Assembly: GCA_002491165.1 (NCBI GenBank)
Contig: DKVK01000083.1
Span: 18,185 to 30,660, forward strand
Length of the DNA stretch: 12,476 bases
Direction: 5' to 3'
Origin: Porphyromonadaceae bacterium UBA7180
Lineage (GTDB): Bacteria; Bacteroidota; Bacteroidia; Bacteroidales; Muribaculaceae
Position 1 is the first letter of the stretch. Each line of letters opens with the position of its first letter. A program made the translations under genes and the position numbers. The notes under the pieces are model-generated. The model was not told where the DNA came from, made no database searches, and saw only the letters and a program-made list of their open reading frames with translations. Positions 7,900-12,476 of this stretch are shown piece after piece.

Positions 7900-8385
7900 A
7901 TGAAATTTAAAAGTGTATCAAAGAAATTACGTCTCGCTGCCCTTTTACTCATAGCAGGTTCCGCAGCGGCTTTCGCCCAGACCGGCGAAAAGACTCTTGG
8001 TGTTGCCGGCGGTTTCGCATCGCATAACAACGGAGGTTACATGGACCTCTATTTCCAGTACACCGTGGCCCCGCACGTGCGCATCGCCCCTGAAATCGGT
8101 TACGTCTTCAGGAACGAGGGCGAGTCTGCCTTCATATTCTCGACCGATGTACACTTCCCCTTCCGCTTGGCCAAAGGGTTCAACATCTATCCGCTGGTAG
8201 GTTTCACCCTTAACAGCTGGAATCCCGAACACCACGACAATTACACACGCGTGGGCGCCGACTTCGGCGGCGGTTTCGACTTCTATCTGACCCGCAACCT
8301 CAAACTGACCCTCCAGGGTAAATACTCCCTGATGGACGACTGCTCGGGCGGCTTCATCGGCGCCGGCTTCGGATACATCTTCTGA
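7900..8385 (+). CDS. Small outer-membrane beta-barrel protein, porin-like, function unknown
   Basis: A 161-residue secreted protein. Residues 1-26 form a clear signal peptide: a basic start (KFKSVSKKLR), a hydrophobic stretch (LAALLLIAGSAAA), and likely cleavage at AFA|Q after residue 26. The mature part is a run of alternating amphipathic strands with aromatic and glycine girdles (YMDLYFQYTVAP, IAPEIGYVF, FNIYPLVGFTLN, VGADFGGGFDFYL, LKLTLQGKYSL, GAGFGYIF). It ends in phenylalanine, the usual signal for barrel insertion. About eight strands fit this length, so it resembles OmpW/OmpX-size or 'outer membrane beta-barrel' family proteins, with no OmpA-type peptidoglycan domain. I cannot name a substrate. 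It is divergent from nadE; I found no convincing promoter in the 7751-7899 gap on this strand. The stop is followed by several hairpins and a terminator. Confidence 0.85.
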   Translation: MKFKSVSKKLRLAALLLIAGSAAAFAQTGEKTLGVAGGFASHNNGGYMDLYFQYTVAPHVRIAPEIGYVFRNEGESAFIFSTDVHFPFRLAKGFNIYPLVGFTLNSWNPEHHDNYTRVGADFGGGFDFYLTRNLKLTLQGKYSLMDDCSGGFIGAGFGYIF

Positions 8386-8408
8386 ACTTAAAAACAATAC
8401 ACATACTA

Positions 8409-8436
8409 CTGTCGACGTACTTCCACACGCCGACAG
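8409..8436 (+). repeat. Hairpin in the 3' untranslated region of the barrel gene
   Basis: Arms CTGTCGACG (8409-8417) and CGCCGACAG (8428-8436) pair with one A/C mismatch around a 10-nt loop. It is followed by only three T residues, so it is a weak terminator at best; it could protect the mRNA end. Confidence 0.45.
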
Positions 8437-8517
8437 TTTCATCGTTGCATCCCTACTACCAAAAAACAGTCGATTATAACCACACCGTGTATATTGTCAA
8501 AAATGAAATTATAAGTG

Positions 8518-8554
8518 ATTCAAGTTTCGCAAGTTGAACTTGCGAAACTTGAAT
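8518..8554. repeat. 37-nt perfect palindrome
   Basis: Left arm ATTCAAGTTTCGCAAGTT (8518-8535), a single G at 8536, then its exact reverse complement (8537-8554). Each arm contains CAAGTT twice. There is no T-run on either side, so this is not a standard terminator. It sits between the barrel gene and its terminator. Confidence 0.9.
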
Positions 8555-8577
8555 GAATAAGTTGGCAGTTAAAATGT

Positions 8578-8614
8578 AAAGGGACGATAGCTTAAATGCA
8601 ATCGTCTCTTTTTT
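8578..8614 (+). terminator. Intrinsic terminator of the barrel gene
   Basis: An 11-bp stem pairs AAAGGGACGAT (8578-8588) with ATCGTCTCTTT (8601-8611), with one G-U pair and a 12-nt loop. Six T residues run from 8609 to 8614. It is oriented to end plus-strand transcription from the gene at 7900; the reverse orientation has only three T residues. Confidence 0.8.
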
Positions 8615-8643
8615 ACTTGTATGTAAGAATTGTTTTAAATTCG

Positions 8644-8675
8644 CAAAGCTACGACACTATTTCAATTGTCGCAAA
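8644..8675 (-). promoter_or_regulatory. Promoter match on the minus strand with no gene in front
   Basis: The minus strand reads TTTG (8672-8675), 20 nt, then TAGCTTTG (8644-8651), a full consensus match. The spacer begins CGACA and ends TGTCG, a 5-bp inverted repeat spanning exactly the 20 nt and possibly an operator. Transcription would start near 8640 and run leftwards through the palindrome into the antisense strand of the barrel gene. No supported reading frame follows. Confidence 0.55.
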
Positions 8676-8757
8676 TTTTTAAGCACTAAGAAGCTGTACT
8701 CTTTTATTTTATAACGTTCGTCCTGAGTATAATGTTGTAAGTTGAGTGAGTTATTAC

Positions 8758-8794
8758 AAAAAAGAGTGCGGCCATGGGGGCTGCACTCCTTTTT
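8758..8794 (-). terminator. Intrinsic terminator of dnaK, bidirectional shape
   Basis: A 10-bp stem pairs GAGTGCGGCC (8764-8773) with GGCTGCACTC (8779-8788), with one G-U pair and a 5-nt loop. It has six A residues on the left (a U-run for the minus strand) and CTTTTT on the right. It lies 20 bp after the dnaK stop and could also stop plus-strand readthrough. Confidence 0.85.
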
Positions 8795-8814
8795 CTATTT
8801 TAAGATTAGGGGGG

Positions 8815-10719
8815 TTATTTCACTTCTTCGAAGTCTACGTCGGTTACGTCTTTCTCGTCGCCGCCATGGTGTGGAGGCTGCTGCGGGCCGGGCTGTGCTC
8901 CCGGTGCGCCGCCCTGCTGTGCCTGGGCGTTGTAGATGTCCTGAGCTGCTGCCTGGAAGGCGTCGGTAACTGCTTTTTCGGCCGATTCGAGGTCTTCCAC
9001 GAGTTGGTTCTTGTGAACCTCTTTCAGATGGTCGAGGGCCGACTGGATAGTGGCTTTCTTGTCTGCCGGAATCTTGTCTCCGAGTTCGCTGAGCTGTTTC
9101 TCGGTCTGGAAGATGAGTGAGTCGGCGTGGTTGAGTTTGTCGATGCGCTCTTTGGCTTTGCGGTCTGCTTCTTCGTTGGCCTTTGCTTCGTTGCGCATAC
9201 GTTCGATTTCCGATTCGCTAAGACCGCTCGATGCCTCGATGCGGATGGACTGTTCCTTGCCGGTAGCTTTATCTTTGGCCGAAACGTTGAGTATGCCGTT
9301 GGCGTCAACCTCGAAGGTAACTTCGATCTGCGGAACGCCGCGCGGTGCGGGAGCGATGCCGCCGAGGTTGAACTCGCCGAGCAGTTTGTCGTCTGCCGCC
9401 ATGGGACGTTCGCCCTGGAGCACGCGGATTGTTACCTCAGGCTGGTTGTCGGCTGCCGTAGAGAAGGTTTCGCTCTTGCGGATAGGAATCGTGGAGTTGG
9501 CTTCGATGAGTTTTGTCATAACGCCGCCGAGTGTCTCGATACCGATCGACAGAGGCACGACGTCGAGCAGAAGCACATCCTTGACGTCGCCGCTGAGTAC
9601 GCCGCCCTGGATAGCTGCACCGATGGCAACCACTTCGTCGGGGTTGACGCCCTTGTTGGGTTCCTTGCCGAAGATTTCCTTAACCTTTGCCTGGATGGCG
9701 GGGATACGGGTCGAACCGCCCACGAGCACAACCTCGTCGATTTGGGCGGAGGTGAGGCCTGCATCCTGAAGCGCTTTCACGCACGGAGCCTTTACTGCGT
9801 CGATGAGGCTCGAGGCGAGCTGCTCGAATTTGGCGCGGGTGAGGGTCTTTACGAGGTGCTTCGGACCGGATGCCGTCGCCGTGATGTACGGCAGGTTGAT
9901 TTCGGTGGAAGTGGAGTTTGAAAGTTCGATTTTGGCTTTCTCGGCAGCATCTTTGAGGCGTTGCATTGCCATCGGGTCCTTACGGAGGTCTACGCCTTCG
10001 TCTTTGTTGAACTCGTCGGCCAACCAGTCGATAATCACGTGGTCGAAGTCATCGCCGCCGAGGTGGGTGTCGCCATTTGTGGATTTAACCTCGAATACAC
10101 CGTCGCCGAGTTCGAGGATCGAGATATCGAAAGTACCGCCACCGAGGTCGAAGACGGCTATTTTCTGTTCTTTTTCAGATTTGTCGAGGCCGTATGCCAG
10201 GGCGGCGGCAGTAGGCTCGTTTACGATACGTCTTACTTTCAGACCGGCGATTTCGCCGGCTTCCTTCGTGGCCTGACGCTGCGAGTCGTCGAAGTATGCG
10301 GGCACTGTGATTACTGCTTCGGTCACTTCCTGGCCGAGATAGTCTTCGGCTGTTTTCTTCATTTTCTGAAGAATCATGGCGGATATTTCCTGCGGGGTGT
10401 AGTCACGGCCGTCGATGTCTACTTTCGGCATGTCGTTCTGGCATACCACTTTGTAGGGGACGCGTTTGATTTCGTCCTCTACCTGACCGCATTTTTCGCC
10501 CATGAAGCGTTTGATGGAGTAGATGGTGCGCGTAGGGTTAGTGATGGCCTGACGTTTAGCCGGGTCTCCCACTTTTCTTTCGCCGCCGTCTACGAATGCC
10601 ACAACTGACGGTGTTGTGTTTCTACCTTCGTTGTTAGGAATTACTACAGGGTCCTTGCCCTCAAGGACTGCGACGCAGGAATTGGTGGTTCCCAGGTCAA
10701 TACCAATTATCTTTCCCAT
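8815..10719 (-). CDS. dnaK: Molecular chaperone DnaK (Hsp70)
   Basis: ATP-driven cytoplasmic chaperone that binds exposed hydrophobic segments with DnaJ and GrpE. At 634 residues it has family length. The nucleotide-binding domain (1-380) has IIGIDLGTTNSCVAV at the N-terminus, VITVPAYFDDSQRQAT (136-151), DLGGGTFDIS (191-200) with the conserved Thr196, and LVGGSTRIP (332-340). The interdomain linker is DVLLLDVVPL (381-390). The substrate-binding domain runs to about 505, the helical lid to about 600, and a Gly/Pro/Gln-rich tail ends VDFEEVK, a variant of the usual EEVD-like end. No grpE or dnaJ lies next to it, so it is a single-gene unit here, ended by the terminator at 8758-8794. Its leader is long and has no consensus promoter that I could find; TGACA boxes lie about 210 bp upstream. 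Confidence 0.99.
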   Translation of the reverse strand: MGKIIGIDLGTTNSCVAVLEGKDPVVIPNNEGRNTTPSVVAFVDGGERKVGDPAKRQAITNPTRTIYSIKRFMGEKCGQVEDEIKRVPYKVVCQNDMPKVDIDGRDYTPQEISAMILQKMKKTAEDYLGQEVTEAVITVPAYFDDSQRQATKEAGEIAGLKVRRIVNEPTAAALAYGLDKSEKEQKIAVFDLGGGTFDISILELGDGVFEVKSTNGDTHLGGDDFDHVIIDWLADEFNKDEGVDLRKDPMAMQRLKDAAEKAKIELSNSTSTEINLPYITATASGPKHLVKTLTRAKFEQLASSLIDAVKAPCVKALQDAGLTSAQIDEVVLVGGSTRIPAIQAKVKEIFGKEPNKGVNPDEVVAIGAAIQGGVLSGDVKDVLLLDVVPLSIGIETLGGVMTKLIEANSTIPIRKSETFSTAADNQPEVTIRVLQGERPMAADDKLLGEFNLGGIAPAPRGVPQIEVTFEVDANGILNVSAKDKATGKEQSIRIEASSGLSESEIERMRNEAKANEEADRKAKERIDKLNHADSLIFQTEKQLSELGDKIPADKKATIQSALDHLKEVHKNQLVEDLESAEKAVTDAFQAAAQDIYNAQAQQGGAPGAQPGPQQPPHHGGDEKDVTDVDFEEVK

Positions 10720-10774
10720 TTTTTATAATTTTTTCAGTTAATATTTCATTAGTAATTCTTGCGGATAACACTCG

Positions 10775-10792
10775 CGCGTTGTCTTTAACGCG
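10775..10792 (-). repeat. Small hairpin in the dnaK leader
   Basis: CGCGTT (10775-10780) pairs with AACGCG (10787-10792) across a 6-nt loop, about 55 bp before the dnaK ATG. It might be a leader structure; nothing shows that it regulates. Confidence 0.35.
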
Positions 10793-10928
10793 GTTTCCGT
10801 TTCGCTTTCACTATTTAAAACAAATGACGTGCTAAAAGTTTTCGGTGATGTTAATTTTTTTGTTTTGGGTATGTAAAATTTTGGTTTTCAGTTCTGAATC
10901 CGCGATTTTTAACACTTGCGCCTCCCTG

Positions 10929-10963
10929 TGACATAAAATGACAACTCTGACAAAACTCTGTCA
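10929..10963. promoter_or_regulatory. Phased TGACA boxes upstream of dnaK
   Basis: TGACA occurs at 10929, 10939 and 10948, and inverted as TGTCA at 10959, with starts 9-11 bp apart, about one helical turn. The last two form the inverted repeat TCTGACA/TGTCAGA (10946-10965) with a 6-nt loop. This looks like a cooperative binding site; the regulator is unknown. Confidence 0.45.
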
Positions 10964-11037
10964 GATCGCTCGGTATAATCTCCAAGACACAAACCACAGA
11001 TGCCGCCTTAAGTTCACGCCACCTCCTATAATTCTTA

Positions 11038-11089
11038 TAAGATATATAAAACTTATATGCTTGTAAGATATATAAAACTTATATGCTTG
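11038..11089. repeat. 26-bp tandem duplication
   Basis: Two identical, directly adjacent units (11038-11063 and 11064-11089), each starting TAAGATATATAAAA and ending CTTATATGCTTG. Each contains TAAG and CTTA able to pair across the A/T-rich centre; the first copy extends to TATAAG/CTTATA. Confidence 0.9.
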
Positions 11090-11134
11090 CTGTAACGCTA
11101 TGCATTCCGAACTTGCCGGTCGGAGTTTCGTCAA

Positions 11135-11151
11135 GTTAAAGATTGTTAAAG
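11135..11151 (+). promoter_or_regulatory. Direct repeat GTTAAAG just upstream of the promoter
   Basis: GTTAAAG at 11135-11141 and 11145-11151, exactly 10 bp apart, ends 12 bp before the -33 element of the following promoter. The place and spacing suit an activator site, but the elements are short. Confidence 0.3.
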
Positions 11152-11163
11152 TCTATGATCTAA

Positions 11164-11195
11164 TTTGGTTTATAATATAAACCGTTGTAACTTTG
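11164..11195 (+). promoter_or_regulatory. Bacteroidota-type promoter of the membrane-protein/regulator unit
   Basis: TTTG (11164-11167), 20 nt, TAACTTTG (11188-11195), a full consensus match. Transcription should start near 11199, giving a leader of about 140 nt before ATG 11343. The spacer is almost filled by a 17-bp palindrome. Confidence 0.8.
11167..11183. promoter_or_regulatory. Palindromic operator candidate O1
   Basis: GGTTTATAATATAAACC is a perfect inverted repeat around one central base. It lies between the -33 and -7 elements, sharing the G of TTTG, so a bound dimer would block RNA polymerase. A near-identical copy lies 78 bp downstream. Confidence 0.75.
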
Positions 11196-11244
11196 CGGCA
11201 GAATCAAGCGGTAATCGCGAGTGCCGCTTTTTTCTGAACCTCAT

Positions 11245-11261
11245 GGTTTATAGTATAAACC
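11245..11261. promoter_or_regulatory. Palindromic operator candidate O2
   Basis: GGTTTATAGTATAAACC differs from the upstream copy only at its central base. It lies about 47-63 nt after the predicted transcript start and 81 bp before the first gene. No second promoter match surrounds it, so it may act as a roadblock or looping site. Confidence 0.75.
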
Positions 11262-11342
11262 GCTTTACTGACATCACTAACTGCCTTGTCTGTTGTGGCG
11301 AGTCTATTTCTCCGGCAGTGCAAGGTAAAACAAATCCAAATT

Positions 11343-11966
11343 ATGGAAGAAAAGAAAATTAGCGAAAAAGAGAGTCTCGAAATCATCACGGAAATGATTT
11401 CGCGCACCAAAGAGCGCTATATCGGCGACGGCAACATCATGCTTCTATGGGGCTATCTTTCGGTAGGAATCGCAGCGCTCGTGTGGATAATGCTTGTCCT
11501 GACCCGCAATCAGATGTGGAACTGGCTGTGGTTCGCTATAGGCGTTATCGGCGGAATACTGACGCCGGTGCTGGACAAGAAACAGAAAAACCGTAACGGC
11601 GTCAAGAGCTACTGGGACAAATTCACGTCACAAATGTGGACAACGGTAGGCATCAGTGCGATGATCGCTACGGCGTTCTGCCTTGGATTCCAGCTCATCG
11701 GCGGCGTGGACACTTGGAGGATGATGTTTGCCATTGCGCTTATTATTGTCCCGTTTGGTGAAATCACGCAGGGAATAATGCTAAGGGAGAGTTCGCTGCA
11801 ATTAGGCGGCTGGGTAGGCCTGCTCGCCGGAATCTTCACACTTTGCTGCATAGCGGGAAGGATTCCGCTTAACGTCGTCTGGTTCATGCCGGTGTTCATC
11901 GTTGCCTTTACTGCAATGATGATTGTCCCGGGTCATATCCTTAACGCCAAAAGCCGCCGGAAATGA
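11343..11966 (+). CDS. Six-helix membrane protein of unknown function
   Basis: A 207-residue integral membrane protein. A charged cytoplasmic-type N-terminus (MEEKKISEKESLEIITEMIS) is followed by about six hydrophobic segments, near 31-53, 58-77, 99-119, 126-146, 152-171 and 176-196, and a basic tail NAKSRRK. There is no signal peptide and no catalytic motif that I recognise. The ESLEII.MI..TK opening followed by LLWGYLSV resembles, from memory, an unnamed family common in Bacteroidota beside small winged-helix regulators. I chose ATG 11343, not the in-frame ATG at 11286, because the residues before it (SVVASLFLRQCKVKQIQI) look unlike the conserved start. Its stop overlaps the start of the regulator (ATGA), and the promoter with two palindromes lies upstream. 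Possible roles as a sensor or transporter are guesses. Confidence 0.82.
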   Translation: MEEKKISEKESLEIITEMISRTKERYIGDGNIMLLWGYLSVGIAALVWIMLVLTRNQMWNWLWFAIGVIGGILTPVLDKKQKNRNGVKSYWDKFTSQMWTTVGISAMIATAFCLGFQLIGGVDTWRMMFAIALIIVPFGEITQGIMLRESSLQLGGWVGLLAGIFTLCCIAGRIPLNVVWFMPVFIVAFTAMMIVPGHILNAKSRRK

Positions 11967-12244
11967 ACGAGTTGGATCCGTTGCTTCATTCACAACTGCG
12001 CCTTGCGGTGATGTCGATACTGATGTCGGTTGAGGAGGCGGACTTCGTTTACCTGCGGCAACAGACCGAATCGACGGCAGGAAACCTAAGCGTGCAGCTC
12101 GACAAGCTCTCGAATGCCGGTTACATATCGGTAGAGAAAGGGTTTCAGGGAAAGAAGACGCGCACCGTCTGCCGCGTGACAGAACGAGGCCGCGAAGCCT
12201 TCCGAAACTACGTGGAGACAATCCGCAAATATCTCAACCTCTGA
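11963..12244 (+). CDS. Small winged-helix DNA-binding regulator (MarR/ArsR-like, HTH_34 type)
   Basis: A 93-residue protein that is almost entirely a winged-helix domain. Helix 1 is about 7-22 (LLHSQLRLAVMSILMS), helix 2 about 26-34 and the recognition helix about 37-53 (STAGNLSVQLDKLSNAGYI). A basic wing, EKGFQGKKTRTVCRVT, spans 58-73, and a C-terminal helix (RGREAFRNYVETIRKYL) probably dimerises. The layout fits the short Bacteroidota regulators grouped as HTH_34; no ligand or metal site is visible. It overlaps the membrane-protein gene by 4 bp (ATGA), so the two are co-translated. As a likely dimer it is the obvious candidate to bind the two GGTTTATAnTATAAACC palindromes and repress its own unit; this is inference from the context. 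No T-run terminator follows on this strand. Confidence 0.88.
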   Translation: MNELDPLLHSQLRLAVMSILMSVEEADFVYLRQQTESTAGNLSVQLDKLSNAGYISVEKGFQGKKTRTVCRVTERGREAFRNYVETIRKYLNL

Positions 12245-12250
12245 AAAATC

Positions 12251-12274
12251 TGATACATAAACAAGGGTGTATCA
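12251..12274. repeat. Inverted repeat just after the regulator gene
   Basis: TGATACA (12251-12257) and TGTATCA (12268-12274) pair across a 10-nt loop. On the minus strand the stem is followed within 2 nt by five T residues (complement of 12244-12248), so it could end leftward transcription; it has no T-run on the plus strand. Confidence 0.5.
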
Positions 12275-12276
12275 AA

Positions 12277-12361
12277 ATGTAGGAACGCACGGATCTATCG
12301 TCCGGTAATGATCTGAGTATCAATATCATTTTTCGAACCCTCGAACCGTGCGTACTTACAT
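12277..12361. repeat. Long imperfect stem-loop, possible edge of a mobile element or structured RNA
   Basis: 19-nt arms at 12277-12295 and 12343-12361 match at 16 positions (ATGTAgGaACGCACGGaTC against the reverse complement of the right arm). The 47-nt loop contains a second pair, AATGAT (12307-12312) and ATCATT (12325-12330). It does not resemble a tRNA or a group II intron domain that I know. Confidence 0.6.
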
Positions 12362-12380
12362 TGAGTATTTCGATAAGTAA

Positions 12381-12476
12381 ATGGTCAGATTAAACACATA
12401 TCAGAAACTTGGCATTTTTGAGCGATTTCATCGAGTTGAAGAAGGAGCGATGCGGGCATCGCGACTGATGAAACTT
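12381..12476 (+). CDS. Unassigned open frame running off the right edge
   Basis: 32 open codons from ATG 12381 to the window end, directly preceded by an in-frame TAA, starting MVRLNTYQKLGIFERFHRVE. It is the only fully open plus-strand frame over this stretch. I do not recognise the sequence. It may be the start of a transposase or another gene beyond the long stem-loop, or chance; the visible part is too short to decide. Confidence 0.25.
   Translation, partial: MVRLNTYQKLGIFERFHRVEEGAMRASRLMKL

Larger units (their letters stand above)
8386..8814. other. Convergent intergenic region between the barrel gene and dnaK
   Basis: 429 bp without a convincing protein gene. It holds in order a weak hairpin, a 37-nt perfect palindrome, the terminator of the barrel gene, a minus-strand promoter match without a gene, and the dnaK terminator. 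The base composition is markedly more AT-rich than that of the flanking genes. Confidence 0.8.
10720..11342. other. 620-bp regulatory region between dnaK and the membrane-protein gene
   Basis: No credible coding frame. It contains a leader hairpin near dnaK, clustered TGACA boxes, a 26-bp tandem repeat, a GTTAAAG pair, one full plus-strand promoter and two copies of a 17-bp palindrome. It separates divergent transcription units. Confidence 0.8.

Noticed and set aside
7945..8442. Minus-strand open frame starting MKLSACGSTSTVV, with a signal-like start, opposite the barrel gene
   Set aside because: The plus-strand frame has a textbook signal peptide, strand pattern and C-terminal Phe; the antisense frame is acidic and featureless beyond its first 20 residues. 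The orphan promoter upstream keeps a small doubt.
10825..10845. CIRCE-like half site (TTAGCAC on the minus strand) before dnaK
   Set aside because: Only a half match is present; the partner GAGTGCTAA is not found at the required 9-nt distance.
11165..11362. Open frame of 65 codons over the promoter and both palindromes
   Set aside because: Its codons are made of the promoter and operator sequence itself, and it begins upstream of the predicted transcript start.
12277..12361. tRNA or group II intron end, suggested by GTTCGA-like and paired stretches
   Set aside because: No cloverleaf can be folded and no domain V signature is present; the arms simply form one long imperfect stem.

Overview
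The window looks like a chromosomal segment of a fairly GC-rich member of the Bacteroidales. I lean towards Alistipes/Rikenellaceae-like, but that finer placement is only an impression. Four things point to the phylum: at least four promoters match the Bacteroidota sigma-factor consensus (TTTG or TTG, about 20 nt, TAnnTTTG); Shine-Dalgarno sites are mostly absent; the DnaK and NadE are of Bacteroidetes style; and a small winged-helix regulator is paired with an unnamed membrane protein. There is no tRNA, rRNA or CRISPR array, and no transposase that I can recognise.

Left block (1-7702, all on the minus strand, transcribed right to left): nadE (glutamine-dependent NAD synthetase), tsaC (tRNA threonylcarbamoyl-AMP synthase), a CLC-family chloride protein with a CBS pair, fmt (Met-tRNA formyltransferase), menD and menB (menaquinone synthesis; menB runs off the left edge). 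fmt/menD and menD/menB both overlap by 4 bp in ATGA junctions. Promoter matches lie in front of nadE and exactly between nadE and tsaC, so tsaC-clc-fmt-menD-menB may be a unit of its own as well as being read through from nadE. The genes mix tRNA modification, translation initiation and electron-carrier synthesis.

Middle (7743-8814): nadE and a small outer-membrane beta-barrel gene are divergent. Downstream of the barrel gene lie a hairpin, a 37-nt perfect palindrome and a clear intrinsic terminator. Beyond these, a perfect promoter on the minus strand has no gene in front of it and points at the 3' end of the barrel gene. A second terminator ends the convergent dnaK gene.

Right part (8815-12476): dnaK stands alone on the minus strand. 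A gene-free 620-bp region follows, with TGACA boxes spaced about one helical turn apart, a 26-bp tandem duplication, and a plus-strand promoter whose spacer is filled by a 17-bp palindrome. That palindrome recurs (one central base different) 78 bp downstream in the leader. The promoter serves a two-gene unit: a six-helix membrane protein of unknown function and a 93-residue winged-helix regulator, again coupled by ATGA. An autoregulated membrane-protein/regulator pair is the most interesting unexplained unit here. The last 230 bp hold two inverted repeats and the start of an unassigned open frame, possibly the edge of another element.
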